This document shows, one piece after another, positions 18,875 to 27,308 of a stretch of 64,000 bases of DNA. The first letter of the stretch is position 1; every line of letters starts with the position of its first letter. Under the pieces are notes generated by a model. It did not search any database. It was given only the letters and a program-made list of their open reading frames with translations, and was not told the DNA's origin. The stretch is from Bradyrhizobium elkanii USDA 76 (GTDB lineage Bacteria > Pseudomonadota > Alphaproteobacteria > Rhizobiales > Xanthobacteraceae). The translations under genes and the position numbers were made by a program. Where the stretch lies: the NCBI RefSeq assembly GCF_023278185.1, contig NZ_CP066356.1:8672001-8736000 (forward strand), given 5' to 3'.

Positions 18875-19637
18875 GACGCACACTCCCCAGCCACAACCCA
18901 TCATAGGAGGCGGAGAAATTCATCCGCAAGTGGAGCGCGGCTTGGACTTTGGTCCTGCAACCACGCAAGCCCGCCGCGGATGAGGCAACCGCCACACCCT
19001 CAAGTTACAGAACTTGTGTTCCTATTTTGTTCCTAATGTCAATCGGGGTGCTTCCGTATTTAAGCCCCCGTGTCCTGAGTTGGATTTCGGAGAGGACTGA
19101 GCAAAATCCCCAAAGAAACGGCCCCAGCACCCTTGGAGGGTAATGCTGGGGTCGTTCTCATTCCTGTCCGAGCCGCCGCTGTCGGTAATCGGGCTAGCCC
19201 CTCTGGGCCTCAAAAAATTGTCCTTAATGAAACCTTCCCCGCCCAGTGCGCGGATGATCGAATCAAAGCGTGAGCCAGTCAATTAACTTGCGTAAATCAA
19301 AGGTAAAGAAATCGTCCGGATGCTTAACGGTCCGGTATTATGGCGCAAACGCCCCAAGGTGTTTGAGTGCCCGTCAGCTCCATCCTCTCTTAGTCAGAAG
19401 CGGGCCAATCGCTCTCGGACAATCGAGACGGCCATCGGATGTTCTGGCCCCATCAATGTCCATGGGACACCTCGTTCTTGATCCAAGTCAACGAGCGGAA
19501 CAGAGGCGGCATCCGGGGTTCTCCGTGGGTGAACGGAGTTCCAGCCAGCCTGGGCGCTGCTATCGTCCCCCGTAGCATTCCGCATGGAATAAGCCCGCCG
19601 TCGCAGGGGTTGGAAGCTGAGGGAGGTCGAGCAAGCC
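18875..19637. other. gene-poor region with a strong hairpin
   Basis: No convincing gene is seen in these 760 bases; frames are short and overlap on both strands. The clearest feature is the hairpin at 19117-19156, described separately. The composition is less GC-rich than the neighbours. The stretch continues into a repeat-bearing, probably degenerate region up to about 21.5 kb. Confidence 0.5.
19117..19156. terminator. strong stem-loop, possible bidirectional terminator
   Basis: A 13-base-pair stem, AACGGCCCCAGCA against TGCTGGGGTCGTT (one G-U pair), encloses a smaller CCCT/AGGG hairpin. On the minus strand the stem is followed by TCTTTGGGGATTTT, moderately T-rich. The core ACGGCCCCAGC recurs near 20640 and, with one C fewer, near 20396. 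It could terminate transcription, but no well-supported gene ends here. Confidence 0.35.
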
Positions 19638-19919
19638 GTGGAAAGCGAAAGCACGCCTTCAAGGCCGGGTGAAGCCGCATGGGAAGCGTTGACATTCGAT
19701 GAGCCGGTCAACGTCGCGCTGGCCATCTGGGCGGCGCTATTGGTGGCCCACGTCATCGCGGCGTCGGTGTATTATTGGCGGGAGCAGCGCCGTCCGGAAT
19801 GGTTGGCCGCTCTTGCGATTTTGGCATACTTGCCGATCTTGGTGCCGATCATCTGTCTTGGCCTTGTTTTCAAATATCTGATCCGGCCGCTGATCGGACA
19901 AACAAGACTGTTTCGGTGA
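19638..19919 (+). CDS. small two-TM membrane protein (93 aa)
   Basis: The GTG start follows a GGAGGTC ribosome binding site at a spacing of about 9 bases. The protein has a soluble acidic N-terminus of about 22 residues and two hydrophobic segments: about 24-45 and 58-80, with a WREQRRPEW loop between them. No family is recognised. The good ribosome binding site and clean membrane topology make it more credible than the other small frames nearby. Confidence 0.5.
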   Translation: MESESTPSRPGEAAWEALTFDEPVNVALAIWAALLVAHVIAASVYYWREQRRPEWLAALAILAYLPILVPIICLGLVFKYLIRPLIGQTRLFR

Positions 19920-20417
19920 AGGTCCGATATCAAAGGCGTCGTTGAGTAAGGCCGCCTCAGTCATGGCGTCCTATCTCCAGACAAATCGCTACAAAGGCGC
20001 TCGGGCTCGCCACTTCCGTAGAAGCACCGCCCCAGTGCCGGGGACACTGAGACGACGGCAAGGTCCCGCGTTCACGCGAACAGAAGCCACGCTATGCTGG
20101 CAAGAAGCCCGATGAACGACATTGCCAAAACGCTGGCGAAGGCAATCTCCACACCGTCTATCCGCTCAGAATGCAATCGCATCAAACCGCCCTCCGGCGA
20201 AAAGGGATCGAAATTCTTTAACCGATTGCAGGTGTCCTGGTTCCTTGCAGCGAGTGTCCTAGCCAGGACAGCACCTCAACCCGTACACTTCCCGTTCGCC
20301 GCCAAGGCAAAGAAGCTAGATCACCACGCCGCAGCCGTGAGCCCGAACGTGGCTCACTGCGCGCCGCTCCTCTCCTCCAGGTCGGCGGCCTAAAGAAACG
20401 GCCCAGCGAGGGAATGC
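19920..20417. other. intergenic region with one copy of a direct repeat
   Basis: No supported gene. A 99-residue frame at 20094-20393 overlaps the repeat copy at 20232-20308 and has no recognisable domain. The region appears to be a mosaic of repeat fragments. Confidence 0.4.
20232..20308 (+). repeat. 77-base direct repeat, copy 1
   Basis: It starts GTGTCCTGG and ends CCGCCAAGGC. The second half, from AGTGTCCTA to the end, matches 20769-20844 almost base for base; the first half is looser. The two copies are about 537 bases apart in the same orientation and flank a small ORF with a helix-turn-helix look. Confidence 0.7.
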
Positions 20418-20612
20418 CTACGGCGTCAGGCCGCGCTGAGCGCCCTCAGCCCATTTGGCCCTGTCGGCGATCACCGCGAGCCGGTTATTAACCCCGGCTT
20501 CGGTCCGGCGCATATGATCCGCTATCAGACGATGATCCAACCCAGATTCATGCAACGCAACCAACAAGCGCTCTTCGATCTCAGTCCAACTCTTGAATCG
20601 GTTCGCACGCAT
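20418..20612 (-). CDS. small Myb/SANT- or HTH-like protein (64 aa)
   Basis: From the ATG at 20612 the protein reads as one compact helical domain with FKSWTEIEERLLVALHESG followed by RLIADHMRRTEAGVNNRL. A Trp, then acidic-leucine helix, then I-A-x-x-x-x-R-T-x-x-x-V-x-x-R resembles Myb/SANT or GcrA-type DNA-binding domains. It may be a degenerate regulator since it sits between the two direct-repeat copies. A longer start at 20663 adds 17 residues. Confidence 0.4.
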   Translation of the reverse strand: MRANRFKSWTEIEERLLVALHESGLDHRLIADHMRRTEAGVNNRLAVIADRAKWAEGAQRGLTP

Positions 20613-20768
20613 TCGACATGCCCCGCCTTGGAGCTCAAACAGACGGCCCCAGCACTCGGGCAAGGAGGCTGAGGCCGAGGAGCGCCCGTGGGGTAGGGAA
20701 AGATTCTGGACACCCCCGCGTGAGCTAGAACCTCGATGGCACGGAAGGGCATTTGCATATGTGAATGA

Positions 20769-20844
20769 GTGTCCTGATTTCCCCAGGCAAGTGTCCTAAC
20801 CAGAACAGCACCTCAACCCGGACACTTCCCGTTCGCCGCAAGGC
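20769..20844 (+). repeat. 76-base direct repeat, copy 2
   Basis: Partner of 20232-20308 in the same orientation; the stretch AACAGCACCTCAACCCG with the following CACTTCCCGTTCGCCG is shared with only single-base differences. It ends 5 bases before the stop codon of the next minus-strand gene. Confidence 0.7.
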
Positions 20845-20849
20845 GGACG

Positions 20850-21092
20850 CTATTGCGGCTCCCCAACCGAGGAGCGCGACGGCGGATTTGGTTCGCTGAA
20901 CCAGTACCGGGATGCGAGGGCATGGACGCCGACGCCGATCAGGAAAATGCCGGCATAGAGCTCGACTGCGTGATTCATCGCCAGCAGGCGGGCATGCGGC
21001 GCGGCACCCTGGCCCTGGTAGACCCAGAACCAGTGCCCCACGGCGACGATGCCTACGCCGAGCGCGGCAACGGCTCGGCCGAATGCATTCAT
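20850..21092 (-). CDS. small two-TM membrane protein (80 aa)
   Basis: From the ATG at 21092 the protein has two hydrophobic segments (about 6-24 and 43-60) separated by YQGQGAAPHARLLAMNH, and a polar tail. A GTG two codons upstream (21098) with GGAGA before it is an alternative start. The frame continues upstream through the palindromic repeats, which is not coding. No family is recognised. Confidence 0.55.
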   Translation of the reverse strand: MNAFGRAVAALGVGIVAVGHWFWVYQGQGAAPHARLLAMNHAVELYAGIFLIGVGVHALASRYWFSEPNPPSRSSVGEPQ

Positions 21093-21174
21093 CCTCACGC
21101 GATGGTCTCCCAACTCGCCCGGCCCGGCAAAAATACCGGGCGAAGCTGACGCGGACCTGACGTGGGACATGGAA

Positions 21175-21242
21175 CGTAGCCCGGATGGAGCCAACGGGTC
21201 GCGCGAACGCGCGCCCGATGACAGGCTCCGCGAAATCCGGGA
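21175..21242. repeat. dispersed repeat with CGTAGCCCGGAT ... AAATCCGGG arms
   Basis: The arms CCCGGAT and ATCCGGG are the ends of a palindromic element; the middle contains a GCGCGAACGCGCG palindrome. A shorter version with the same arms lies at 21461-21495, so two elements flank the family A repeat at 21273. Confidence 0.6.
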
Positions 21243-21272
21243 CGGTCTTTTCCCCGGAAGGTGCCCTGTCTT

Positions 21273-21400
21273 CTCCTTCCCCCTGAAAGGGGGAAGGTTG
21301 GGATGGGGGTCGGCCAAAGGCGACGCTGCAAGCGGAGAGCGCAGATCCCCACCCGCTTTGCTCTGGCGAGCAAAGCGACCTCCCCTTTTCAAGGGGAGGT
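21273..21400 (+). repeat. intergenic palindromic repeat, family A copy 2
   Basis: Same length and hairpin set as 3038-3165: the left CCTTCCCCCTGAAAGGGGGAAGG hairpin, then GCTTTGCTC/GAGCAAAGC and ACCTCCCC/GGGGAGGT at the right. The central 40 bases differ more than the ends. Confidence 0.85.
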
Positions 21401-21460
21401 GAGAATGCGTAGCTCGGACGGAGCGCGGCGAAATCCGCGAATCTCGCGCCGCCGAGAGAT

Positions 21461-21495
21461 CTACCCGGATTGCGCTGCGCTTCATCCGGGCTACG
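21461..21495. repeat. short palindromic element with CCCGGAT/ATCCGGG arms
   Basis: CTACCCGGAT and ATCCGGGCTACG face each other around TGCGCTGCGCTTC. This matches the arms of the element at 21175-21242. It lies 31 bases past the end of acdS and might act as its transcription end. Confidence 0.6.
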
Positions 21496-21525
21496 AAGCC
21501 ACGAGATCAGAAGCCCCGTCCTACC

Positions 21526-22539
21526 TCAGCCGTTCCTGAACGCGTAGGCGTAGCCGTTGAGCGCCGGCGCGCCGCCGAGATGGGCGTAGAGCACCTTCGA
21601 TCCGGCCGGGAAAAAGCCCTTCTGCACCAGATCGATCATGCCCTGCATCGACTTCCCCTCATAGACGGGGTCGGTGATCATGCCTTCGAGCCGCGCGCTG
21701 AGGCGGATCGCCTCCTTGGTCTCTTCCGACGGCACGCCGTAGGCGGGATAGGCATAGTCCTCGATCAGCACGACATCGTCCTCGACAATGTCGCGGCCGA
21801 GCTCGACGAGCTTTGCGGTGTTCTGCGCGATCGACAGCACCTGTGCCTTGGTCTGCGCGGGCGTGAACGAGCCGTCGATGCCGATCACGTTGCGCGCGCG
21901 CCCGTCGGCGGCGAAGCCGACCAGCATGCCGGCATGGGTCGAGCCGGTCACCGTGCAGACGACGATGTAGTCGAACTTGACGCCGAGCTGGCGCTCCTGC
22001 GCGCGCACCTCTTCGGCGAAGCCGACATAGCCGAGCCCGCCATATTTGTGCACGGAAGCGCCGGCCGGAATCGCGTAAGGCTTGCCGCCCGCCGCCTTCA
22101 CTTCCTCGATCGCCTGCTCCCAGCTCTTGCGGATGCCGATGTCGAAGCCTTCGTCGACCAGCCGCACATCGGCGCCCATCACGCGCGAGAGCAGGATGTT
22201 GCCGACGCGATCATAGACCGCGTCCTCATGCGGCACCCAGCTTTCCTGCACCAGCCGGCACTTCATGCCGATCTTGGCCGCGACCGCCGCGACCATGCGG
22301 GTGTGGTTCGACTGCACGCCGCCGATCGAGACCAGCGTGTCGGCATTGGAGGCGATCGCGTCGGGGATGATGTATTCGAGCTTGCGCAGCTTGTTGCCGC
22401 CATAGGCGAGCCCGGAATTGCAATCCTCGCGCTTGGCATAGAGCTCGACCTTGCCGCCGAGGTGCTTTGACAGCCGATCGAGCTTCTCGATGGCGGTCGG
22501 CCCGAATGTGAGCGGATAGCGCGCGAACTTCTCCAGCAT
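21526..22539 (-). CDS. acdS: 1-aminocyclopropane-1-carboxylate (ACC) deaminase
   Basis: The 337-residue PLP enzyme splits ACC, the ethylene precursor of plants, into 2-oxobutanoate and ammonia, lowering plant stress ethylene. The PLP lysine lies in [11 protein letters not shown] near residue 51. The family markers separating true ACC deaminase from D-cysteine desulfhydrase are present: the Tyr-Glu pair in DPVYEGKSM near residue 294 and the Leu in AHLGGAPAL near residue 322. Length and start ([15 protein letters not shown]) match known AcdS. The divergent Lrp-type gene 161 bases away is its likely regulator. Confidence 0.96.
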   Translation of the reverse strand: MLEKFARYPLTFGPTAIEKLDRLSKHLGGKVELYAKREDCNSGLAYGGNKLRKLEYIIPDAIASNADTLVSIGGVQSNHTRMVAAVAAKIGMKCRLVQESWVPHEDAVYDRVGNILLSRVMGADVRLVDEGFDIGIRKSWEQAIEEVKAAGGKPYAIPAGASVHKYGGLGYVGFAEEVRAQERQLGVKFDYIVVCTVTGSTHAGMLVGFAADGRARNVIGIDGSFTPAQTKAQVLSIAQNTAKLVELGRDIVEDDVVLIEDYAYPAYGVPSEETKEAIRLSARLEGMITDPVYEGKSMQGMIDLVQKGFFPAGSKVLYAHLGGAPALNGYAYAFRNG

Positions 22540-22700
22540 GCTGGCATCCTCTTTGGTGGTCTGGAACGGCGGCCACAGCTATCACCCCTGGCGCGAAAGG
22601 TGCTCTCTAACTCAGCTCGCGGATTTCTTAAAGATTGCTGGATTTGGCCCAGATGATATGTTTTCTCCCACGAAATTCACCGATGGTGAGAGATTCTTCC
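22540..22700. promoter_or_regulatory. acdS-acdR divergent control region
   Basis: The 161 bases between the divergent starts must hold both promoters. The 22610-22680 part is clearly richer in A and T (TTTCTTAAAGATTGC; ATGATATGTTTTC). No operator is assigned with certainty. In rhizobia acdS expression is controlled by the adjacent AcdR, which fits this layout. Confidence 0.45.
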
Positions 22701-23165
22701 ATGGCCGCGCGACTCGACCGCATCGACCTCAAGATGTTGAGATTGCTGCAGAAGAACGGCCGGCTCAGCAATGCCGAGCTGGCCGAACAGGTCGGCGTCA
22801 GCCCCGCCACCTGCCATCGCCGGACGCAGGCGCTGTTCGACGAGGGGTATCTCAGCGGCGTCCGCGCCATGGTGGCGCCGCGCAAGCTCGGCAAGGGCAC
22901 GCTGGTCATGGTCGGCGTCGTGCTCGATCGCTCCACGCCGGAAAGCTTTGCGAGCTTCGAGCAGGCGGTGGCGAAGCTCAAATGCGTGCTCGACTGCCAC
23001 CTCGTCGCCGGCGATTTCGACTACTTCCTCAAGATCCGCGCCGGCGACGTCGATGACTTCAAGCGCATCCATGGCGATCAGCTGATCGCGCTGCCCGGCG
23101 TACGGCAGACCCGCACCTTCTTCGTCATGAAGGAGGTGGTGGACAATGCAGCGCTGGAGTTTTGA
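22701..23165 (+). CDS. acdR: Lrp/AsnC-family regulator, likely AcdR
   Basis: The 154-residue protein has the Lrp fold: an N-terminal helix-turn-helix (LDRIDLKMLRLLQKNGRLSN then VSPATCHRR) and a C-terminal RAM ligand domain with LDCHLVAGDFDYFLKI. It is divergent from acdS, the arrangement of AcdR and AcdS in rhizobia, and so probably activates it. The ATG at 22701 gives the usual Lrp N-terminus; the frame begins earlier at 22635 but that adds a non-family extension. Confidence 0.88.
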   Translation: MAARLDRIDLKMLRLLQKNGRLSNAELAEQVGVSPATCHRRTQALFDEGYLSGVRAMVAPRKLGKGTLVMVGVVLDRSTPESFASFEQAVAKLKCVLDCHLVAGDFDYFLKIRAGDVDDFKRIHGDQLIALPGVRQTRTFFVMKEVVDNAALEF

Positions 23166-23342
23166 AGCTGACGTGATCCCGGCACGGGCCCAGCGCCGTG
23201 AGCCACGAGGTCGGCCGGCCTGCCCGAGAGAAGTAATCCCTTCATCCGACTTGATGGCCGGCGCAAACCGGCGCAGTCTGTTGCGGAATCCCCGCGGGGT
23301 GCGGGATCGCGCGCGCGGACGCGCGGGGGCATTGATCCGCGG

Positions 23343-24521
23343 ATGACAATCATGAACGCCACGGCGATTCGACTGGTCATTCCGTTGCTGGCACTTGCCG
23401 CCGGCGGCACGGCGGCGCTCGTCTTCGGCATCCGCCAAACCCAGCAAATCCTGGGCGGGAACACGCCTTTGACGGCGACGGCACCATCCGCGCCAAGCGC
23501 TCCCGCGCGAAACCAAGACGCGCGAAACCAGGACAAGACTGCGCTGGCAAAGGCGCAAACCGAGACCGCCGCCCTGGCTGACGTGCTGGCAGGGCCGGCG
23601 CCAGCACCAGGCGGCGACGCGGTGCCGGAATTCGACGTCGTCAACATCGAGCCGACCGGCGAGACCGTTGTCGCCGGCCGGGCGCTACCGGGCACCACGG
23701 TGGAACTGCTGCGCAATGGCGAGGTGCACGATCGCGCCGTGGCGGACAAGTCCGGCCAGTTCGTCATGGTCCCGCGCCCGCTCCCGCCGGGAAACTATGA
23801 CCTGACCCTGCGCATGACGCGCGACGGCAAGCAGGTGACCTCCAAGCAAAGCGTGGCGGTGGCGCTCGAGGCTGCGACAAGGGAGCGGCCGATGGTGGCG
23901 CTGATGGCACCGGACAAGCCGGTCCGCGTGCTGTCGCAACCTGCCGCCACTGCGGCGGCCGGAAAAGTAGCCATCGAGACCGTCGAGACCGAACCGGACG
24001 GCAAGCTCCATGTGAGCGGTCAGGCAGCTCCCGGCGCGACCGTCAGGCTCTATCTCAACGGCAGCTTGATCACGTCTGCCACAGCCGACGAGGCGGGGCA
24101 CCTCTCGGTCACGATCAACAAGGGCGTGACCGCCGGCAACTATCAGGTGCGGCTTGACGACGTCGACCCCACCTCCGGCAAGGTTCGCGCGCGTGCCGAG
24201 GTGCCGTTCAACGTTCCGGACACGATGACGACCGCATCGATCCCGGTATCGCCAACCTCCTCCGGCCGTGCGGATGTGGCCAAACCGCAGCTCGCGGCAG
24301 CGGCAACCGCCACCGCATCTGATGTGAAGTCCCCCTCCGCTGTGATCGTGCCGAAGATCACGACCACCACCGTCGTCCGCGGCGACAGCCTGTGGCGGAT
24401 CAGCCAGCGCGCATTCGGCGCCGGACAGCGCTACGCCGTGATCTATCGGGCCAACTCGCAACAGATCCGCAATCCCAATTTGATCTATCCCGGCCAGGTC
24501 TTCGTCGTGCCGGCAAGGTGA
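23343..24521 (+). CDS. LysM-domain envelope protein
   Basis: The 392-residue protein has an N-terminal membrane anchor or signal (about 8-30), a low-complexity Ala/Pro linker, two tandem beta-sandwich-like units (about 90-180 and 205-295, each with the pattern V-x-G-x-A-x-P-G-x-T-V-x-L) and a C-terminal LysM domain with VRGDSLWRISQRAFG and YPGQVFVVP. LysM binds peptidoglycan. Proteins of this layout appear in Bradyrhizobium and relatives; function in cell-wall attachment or remodelling is inferred. A second ATG at 23352 is equally possible. Confidence 0.85.
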   Translation: MTIMNATAIRLVIPLLALAAGGTAALVFGIRQTQQILGGNTPLTATAPSAPSAPARNQDARNQDKTALAKAQTETAALADVLAGPAPAPGGDAVPEFDVVNIEPTGETVVAGRALPGTTVELLRNGEVHDRAVADKSGQFVMVPRPLPPGNYDLTLRMTRDGKQVTSKQSVAVALEAATRERPMVALMAPDKPVRVLSQPAATAAAGKVAIETVETEPDGKLHVSGQAAPGATVRLYLNGSLITSATADEAGHLSVTINKGVTAGNYQVRLDDVDPTSGKVRARAEVPFNVPDTMTTASIPVSPTSSGRADVAKPQLAAAATATASDVKSPSAVIVPKITTTTVVRGDSLWRISQRAFGAGQRYAVIYRANSQQIRNPNLIYPGQVFVVPAR

Positions 24522-24541
24522 GACCGGCCTTCCGCCAACGG

Positions 24542-24922
24542 TCACTTGCCGGGGGATTTCAGGAACGCCACGATCCTGGCGCGATCCTCCGCCGAGCGCA
24601 CGCCGGTATACGGCTTCATGCCGTTACCCGACACCACGGCCTCGGGATCCTCGATGAAGCGCAGCAGCGCGCTCTCATCCCAGACGATGTCGGATGATTT
24701 CATCGCCTCCGAATAAGGAAAGTTCGCAACCGATCCGGCCTTGCGGCCGACGACATTGTGCAGGTTCGGGCCGACGCGATTGTCGCCGTCCTTGACCGTG
24801 TGGCAGGTGCGGCAGGAATTGTTGAACGCCTGTTCGCCGGACGCGCCCGCATCCTGACCATGGGACGGCGACGACGCCAGCGACATCAGCCCGCAAACGA
24901 CGACGATGAATCCCGGCCGCAT
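24542..24922 (-). CDS. small periplasmic cytochrome c (class I)
   Basis: The 126-residue protein has a signal peptide (to about residue 22, SHGQDA) and a single heme motif CRTCH near residue 37. The distal Met ligand lies in NGMKPYTGV near residue 100. Length and the GPNLHNVVGRKAG stretch match cytochrome c2/c550-type electron carriers. A GGAG site lies 7 bases before the ATG. It converges with the LysM gene. Confidence 0.93.
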   Translation of the reverse strand: MRPGFIVVVCGLMSLASSPSHGQDAGASGEQAFNNSCRTCHTVKDGDNRVGPNLHNVVGRKAGSVANFPYSEAMKSSDIVWDESALLRFIEDPEAVVSGNGMKPYTGVRSAEDRARIVAFLKSPGK

Positions 24923-25072
24923 CGATCACTCCGTCGGCAACTGCGCCAGGCAGGCGCGCGCAGCGTCACGTCTCGTGGTGCCATGTCGTCAACGCAGAGG
25001 CCGCGTGAAAGGTCCGCTCGTGGCAGGCCCCACATCTGGCGCAGACGTGCGCGCCGCACTAGATGTGCTGCC

Positions 25073-25876
25073 ATGCAACACCCCGCCCTGCGTGATTTCA
25101 TCGATCAGCACCAGCGCCTGTTTGTCCTGACCGGGGCCGGCTGCAGCACCAATTCCGGCATTCCCGATTACCGCGACAGCGACGGCAACTGGAAGCGGAC
25201 GCGCCCGGTCACCATCCAGGCCTTCTTGGGCGAGGCGGCGACGCGGCAGCGCTATTGGGCGCGCAGCATGGTGGGCTGGCGGCGGTTCGGCCGTGCCGCG
25301 CCGAACGGCGCGCATCGCGCACTCGCCAAGCTCGAACAGCAGGGGCGCTGCGAGCTGCTGCTGACCCAGAATGTCGACCGCCTGCACCAGGCCGCCGGCA
25401 GCCAGCGCGTGATCGACCTGCACGGCCGGCTCGACGTGGTGCGCTGCCTCGGCTGCGGCGCGACGATGCCGCGCGAACGATTTCAGGACGAGCTCGCGCG
25501 ACTGAACCCAGCCTGGCTCACGCTCGATGCCGCCGACGCACCGGACGGCGACGCCGATCTCGAGCAGGATTTTTCGTCGTTCGTGGTGCCGGCCTGCGAG
25601 GCCTGCGACGGCGTGCTGAAGCCCGATGTGGTGTTCTTCGGCGAGAACGTGCCGCGCGACACGGTCGCGTCGGCGCAGGCGCATCTCGAGCAGGCCGACG
25701 CCGTGCTGGTGGTCGGCTCCTCGCTGATGGTCTATTCCGGCTTTCGCTTCGTCCGGATGGCAGAGCAGCGCGGCCTGCCGATCGCCGCCGTCAATCTCGG
25801 CCGCACCCGCGCCGACGAGCTGCTCACCCTCAAGATCGAGGATAGTTGCGAGACGGCGCTGTCCTTTTTGCTGTAG
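25073..25876 (+). CDS. Sir2-family NAD-dependent protein deacylase
   Basis: The 267-residue sirtuin has the NAD motif TGAGCSTNSGIPDYRD, the catalytic His in LHGRLD after QNVDRLHQ, and the zinc knuckle CLGCG ... CEACDG. It removes acyl groups from lysines using NAD. The start gives a short N-terminus before the first motif. The next gene ends 24 bases away on the opposite strand. Confidence 0.93.
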   Translation: MQHPALRDFIDQHQRLFVLTGAGCSTNSGIPDYRDSDGNWKRTRPVTIQAFLGEAATRQRYWARSMVGWRRFGRAAPNGAHRALAKLEQQGRCELLLTQNVDRLHQAAGSQRVIDLHGRLDVVRCLGCGATMPRERFQDELARLNPAWLTLDAADAPDGDADLEQDFSSFVVPACEACDGVLKPDVVFFGENVPRDTVASAQAHLEQADAVLVVGSSLMVYSGFRFVRMAEQRGLPIAAVNLGRTRADELLTLKIEDSCETALSFLL

Positions 25877-25900
25877 GTCAGCGCCTGCTCGCCTATGCCC

Positions 25901-26197
25901 TCATGCGCGGTGGCGCGGCGCCTTGGCCATCGGCATATTGGCGTTCCAGTGCGTCCAGCTGACGCTGGCAAGGCTGCCGAGGTCCGTCGCCAGCGGACGA
26001 CGGGTGCGGCGCTCGTACTCGGCGATGCAGCGGCCCGACTCGCCGATCTTGCGCTGCAACTCGTCGATCGTCATCTGCGTCGCGCGGCCGCAATTGGCCT
26101 TGCCGAGCTGATCGGCCTCGATCGCCTTCAACGCCGCCCGCAGCTTCTTGAGCTGCGCGCGCTGCCAGGCAATGTGACTATCGCTGTCTGCGGTCAT
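25901..26197 (-). CDS. conserved hypothetical coiled-coil protein linked to the min operon (98 aa)
   Basis: The protein is mostly helical; residues 8-68 are rich in Leu, Glu, Arg and Lys in a coiled-coil pattern (LKKLRAALKAIEADQLGK, IDELQRKIGESGRCIAEYER). Its ATG overlaps the minE stop (ATGA), so it is the fourth gene of the min operon. No family name is known to me; a role in division-site placement is suggested only by context. Confidence 0.75.
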   Translation of the reverse strand: MTADSDSHIAWQRAQLKKLRAALKAIEADQLGKANCGRATQMTIDELQRKIGESGRCIAEYERRTRRPLATDLGSLASVSWTHWNANMPMAKAPRHRA

Positions 26198-26475
26198 GTA
26201 GCCGCCACCATCTTCGATCGTTGCACGCCATTGGGAACCTCGATGTCGACCTCGAGCATCGAGACAAACTTGCCACGGTCCATCCGGACCACGACCTTGT
26301 CGGGGTCGACGTCGATATGCTTGGAAACCACGCTCAGGATTTCCGAGCGAAGTGTCTCCAGGAGATCGGGCGCGCCAGTCCGGCCACGCTCATGCGAAAG
26401 CAGGATCTGCAACCGCTCCCGCGCGACGGGCGCCGATGCGGCGCGGCCGCCGAACAGCCGCATTACGTTCATCAT
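26194..26475 (-). CDS. minE: cell division topological specificity factor MinE
   Basis: The 93-residue protein matches MinE: the N-terminal MNVMRLFGG amphipathic membrane-targeting start, the MinD-binding segment around ARERLQILLSHERG and the C-terminal dimerisation domain with LEVDIEVP. MinE stimulates MinD ATPase and drives the Min oscillation. The start overlaps the minD stop; the ATG at 26472 is an alternative. Confidence 0.95.
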   Translation of the reverse strand: MMNVMRLFGGRAASAPVARERLQILLSHERGRTGAPDLLETLRSEILSVVSKHIDVDPDKVVVRMDRGKFVSMLEVDIEVPNGVQRSKMVAAT

Positions 26476-27287
26476 GCCGCCCTCCGTCGCAGTAGCCGAT
26501 CCATCAGCCCCTTGCGTTGAACCGGCACGGTCATCTCCACCGCCTCGCCCATCAGGCGGCGTACCGCGTCGGTATAGGCCCGCGCCGGCGCGCTGCTTGC
26601 TGCGTTCAGCGTGACCGGACAGCCGACATTGGAGGCGCGCAGCACGTCCTGGCTTTCCGGGACGATGCCGAGCAAGGGGGTCGCAAGGATTTCCAGGATA
26701 TCGTCGATCGACAGCATCTCGCCGCGCGCCGCGCGGCCGGCATCATAGCGGGTGACCAGAAGATGCTTCTCGACTCGCTCGCCGCGCTCGGCGCGGACCG
26801 TCTTGGAATCGAGCATGCCGATGATGCGATCGGAGTCGCGCACCGACGACACTTCCGGATTGGTGACGATGACGGCTTCGTCGGCGTAGCGCATCGCGAG
26901 CGTCGCGCCGCGCTCGATGCCCGCCGGGCTGTCGCACAGGATCCAGTCGAACTTGGTCTTGAGGTCGGCGATCACGCGCTTGACGCCCTCTTCGCTCAGC
27001 GCGTCCTTGTCGCGGGTCTGCGACGCCGGCAGCAGCCAGAGATTCTCCAGCCGCTTGTCGCGGATCAGCGCCTGCGGCAGCTTGGCGACGCCCTGCACCA
27101 CGTTGATGAGGTCGAACACCACCCGACGCTCCGCGCCCATCACCAGATCGAGGTTGCGCAGGCCGACGTCGAAATCGATGACGACGACGTTCTGACCCAT
27201 TTGCGCGAGCGCCGCGCCGAGCGCGGCGGTTGAGGTCGTTTTGCCGACCCCGCCCTTCCCAGACGTCACGACCAATACCTTGGCCAT
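26472..27287 (-). CDS. minD: septum site-determining ATPase MinD
   Basis: The 271-residue deviant Walker ATPase has GKGGVGKTT at residues 10-18, the Walker B region VVVIDFDVGLRNLDL and the C-terminal amphipathic membrane-targeting helix (KGLMDRLLRRRAA). MinD recruits MinC to the membrane to block FtsZ near the poles. An AAGGAGAG ribosome binding site precedes the ATG. It follows minC by 21 bases. Confidence 0.97.
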   Translation of the reverse strand: MAKVLVVTSGKGGVGKTTSTAALGAALAQMGQNVVVIDFDVGLRNLDLVMGAERRVVFDLINVVQGVAKLPQALIRDKRLENLWLLPASQTRDKDALSEEGVKRVIADLKTKFDWILCDSPAGIERGATLAMRYADEAVIVTNPEVSSVRDSDRIIGMLDSKTVRAERGERVEKHLLVTRYDAGRAARGEMLSIDDILEILATPLLGIVPESQDVLRASNVGCPVTLNAASSAPARAYTDAVRRLMGEAVEMTVPVQRKGLMDRLLRRRAA

Positions 27288-27308
27288 TCTCTCTCTCCTT
27301 GTGGTCGG

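Noticed and set aside
19022..19282. Minus-strand 86-codon frame over the strong hairpin
   Set aside because: It overlaps a 40-base stem-loop, has no domain and its composition is not gene-like; kept only as intergenic.
20094..20393. Plus-strand 99-codon frame
   Set aside because: It runs through one copy of the direct repeat, has no ribosome binding site of note and no recognisable domain.
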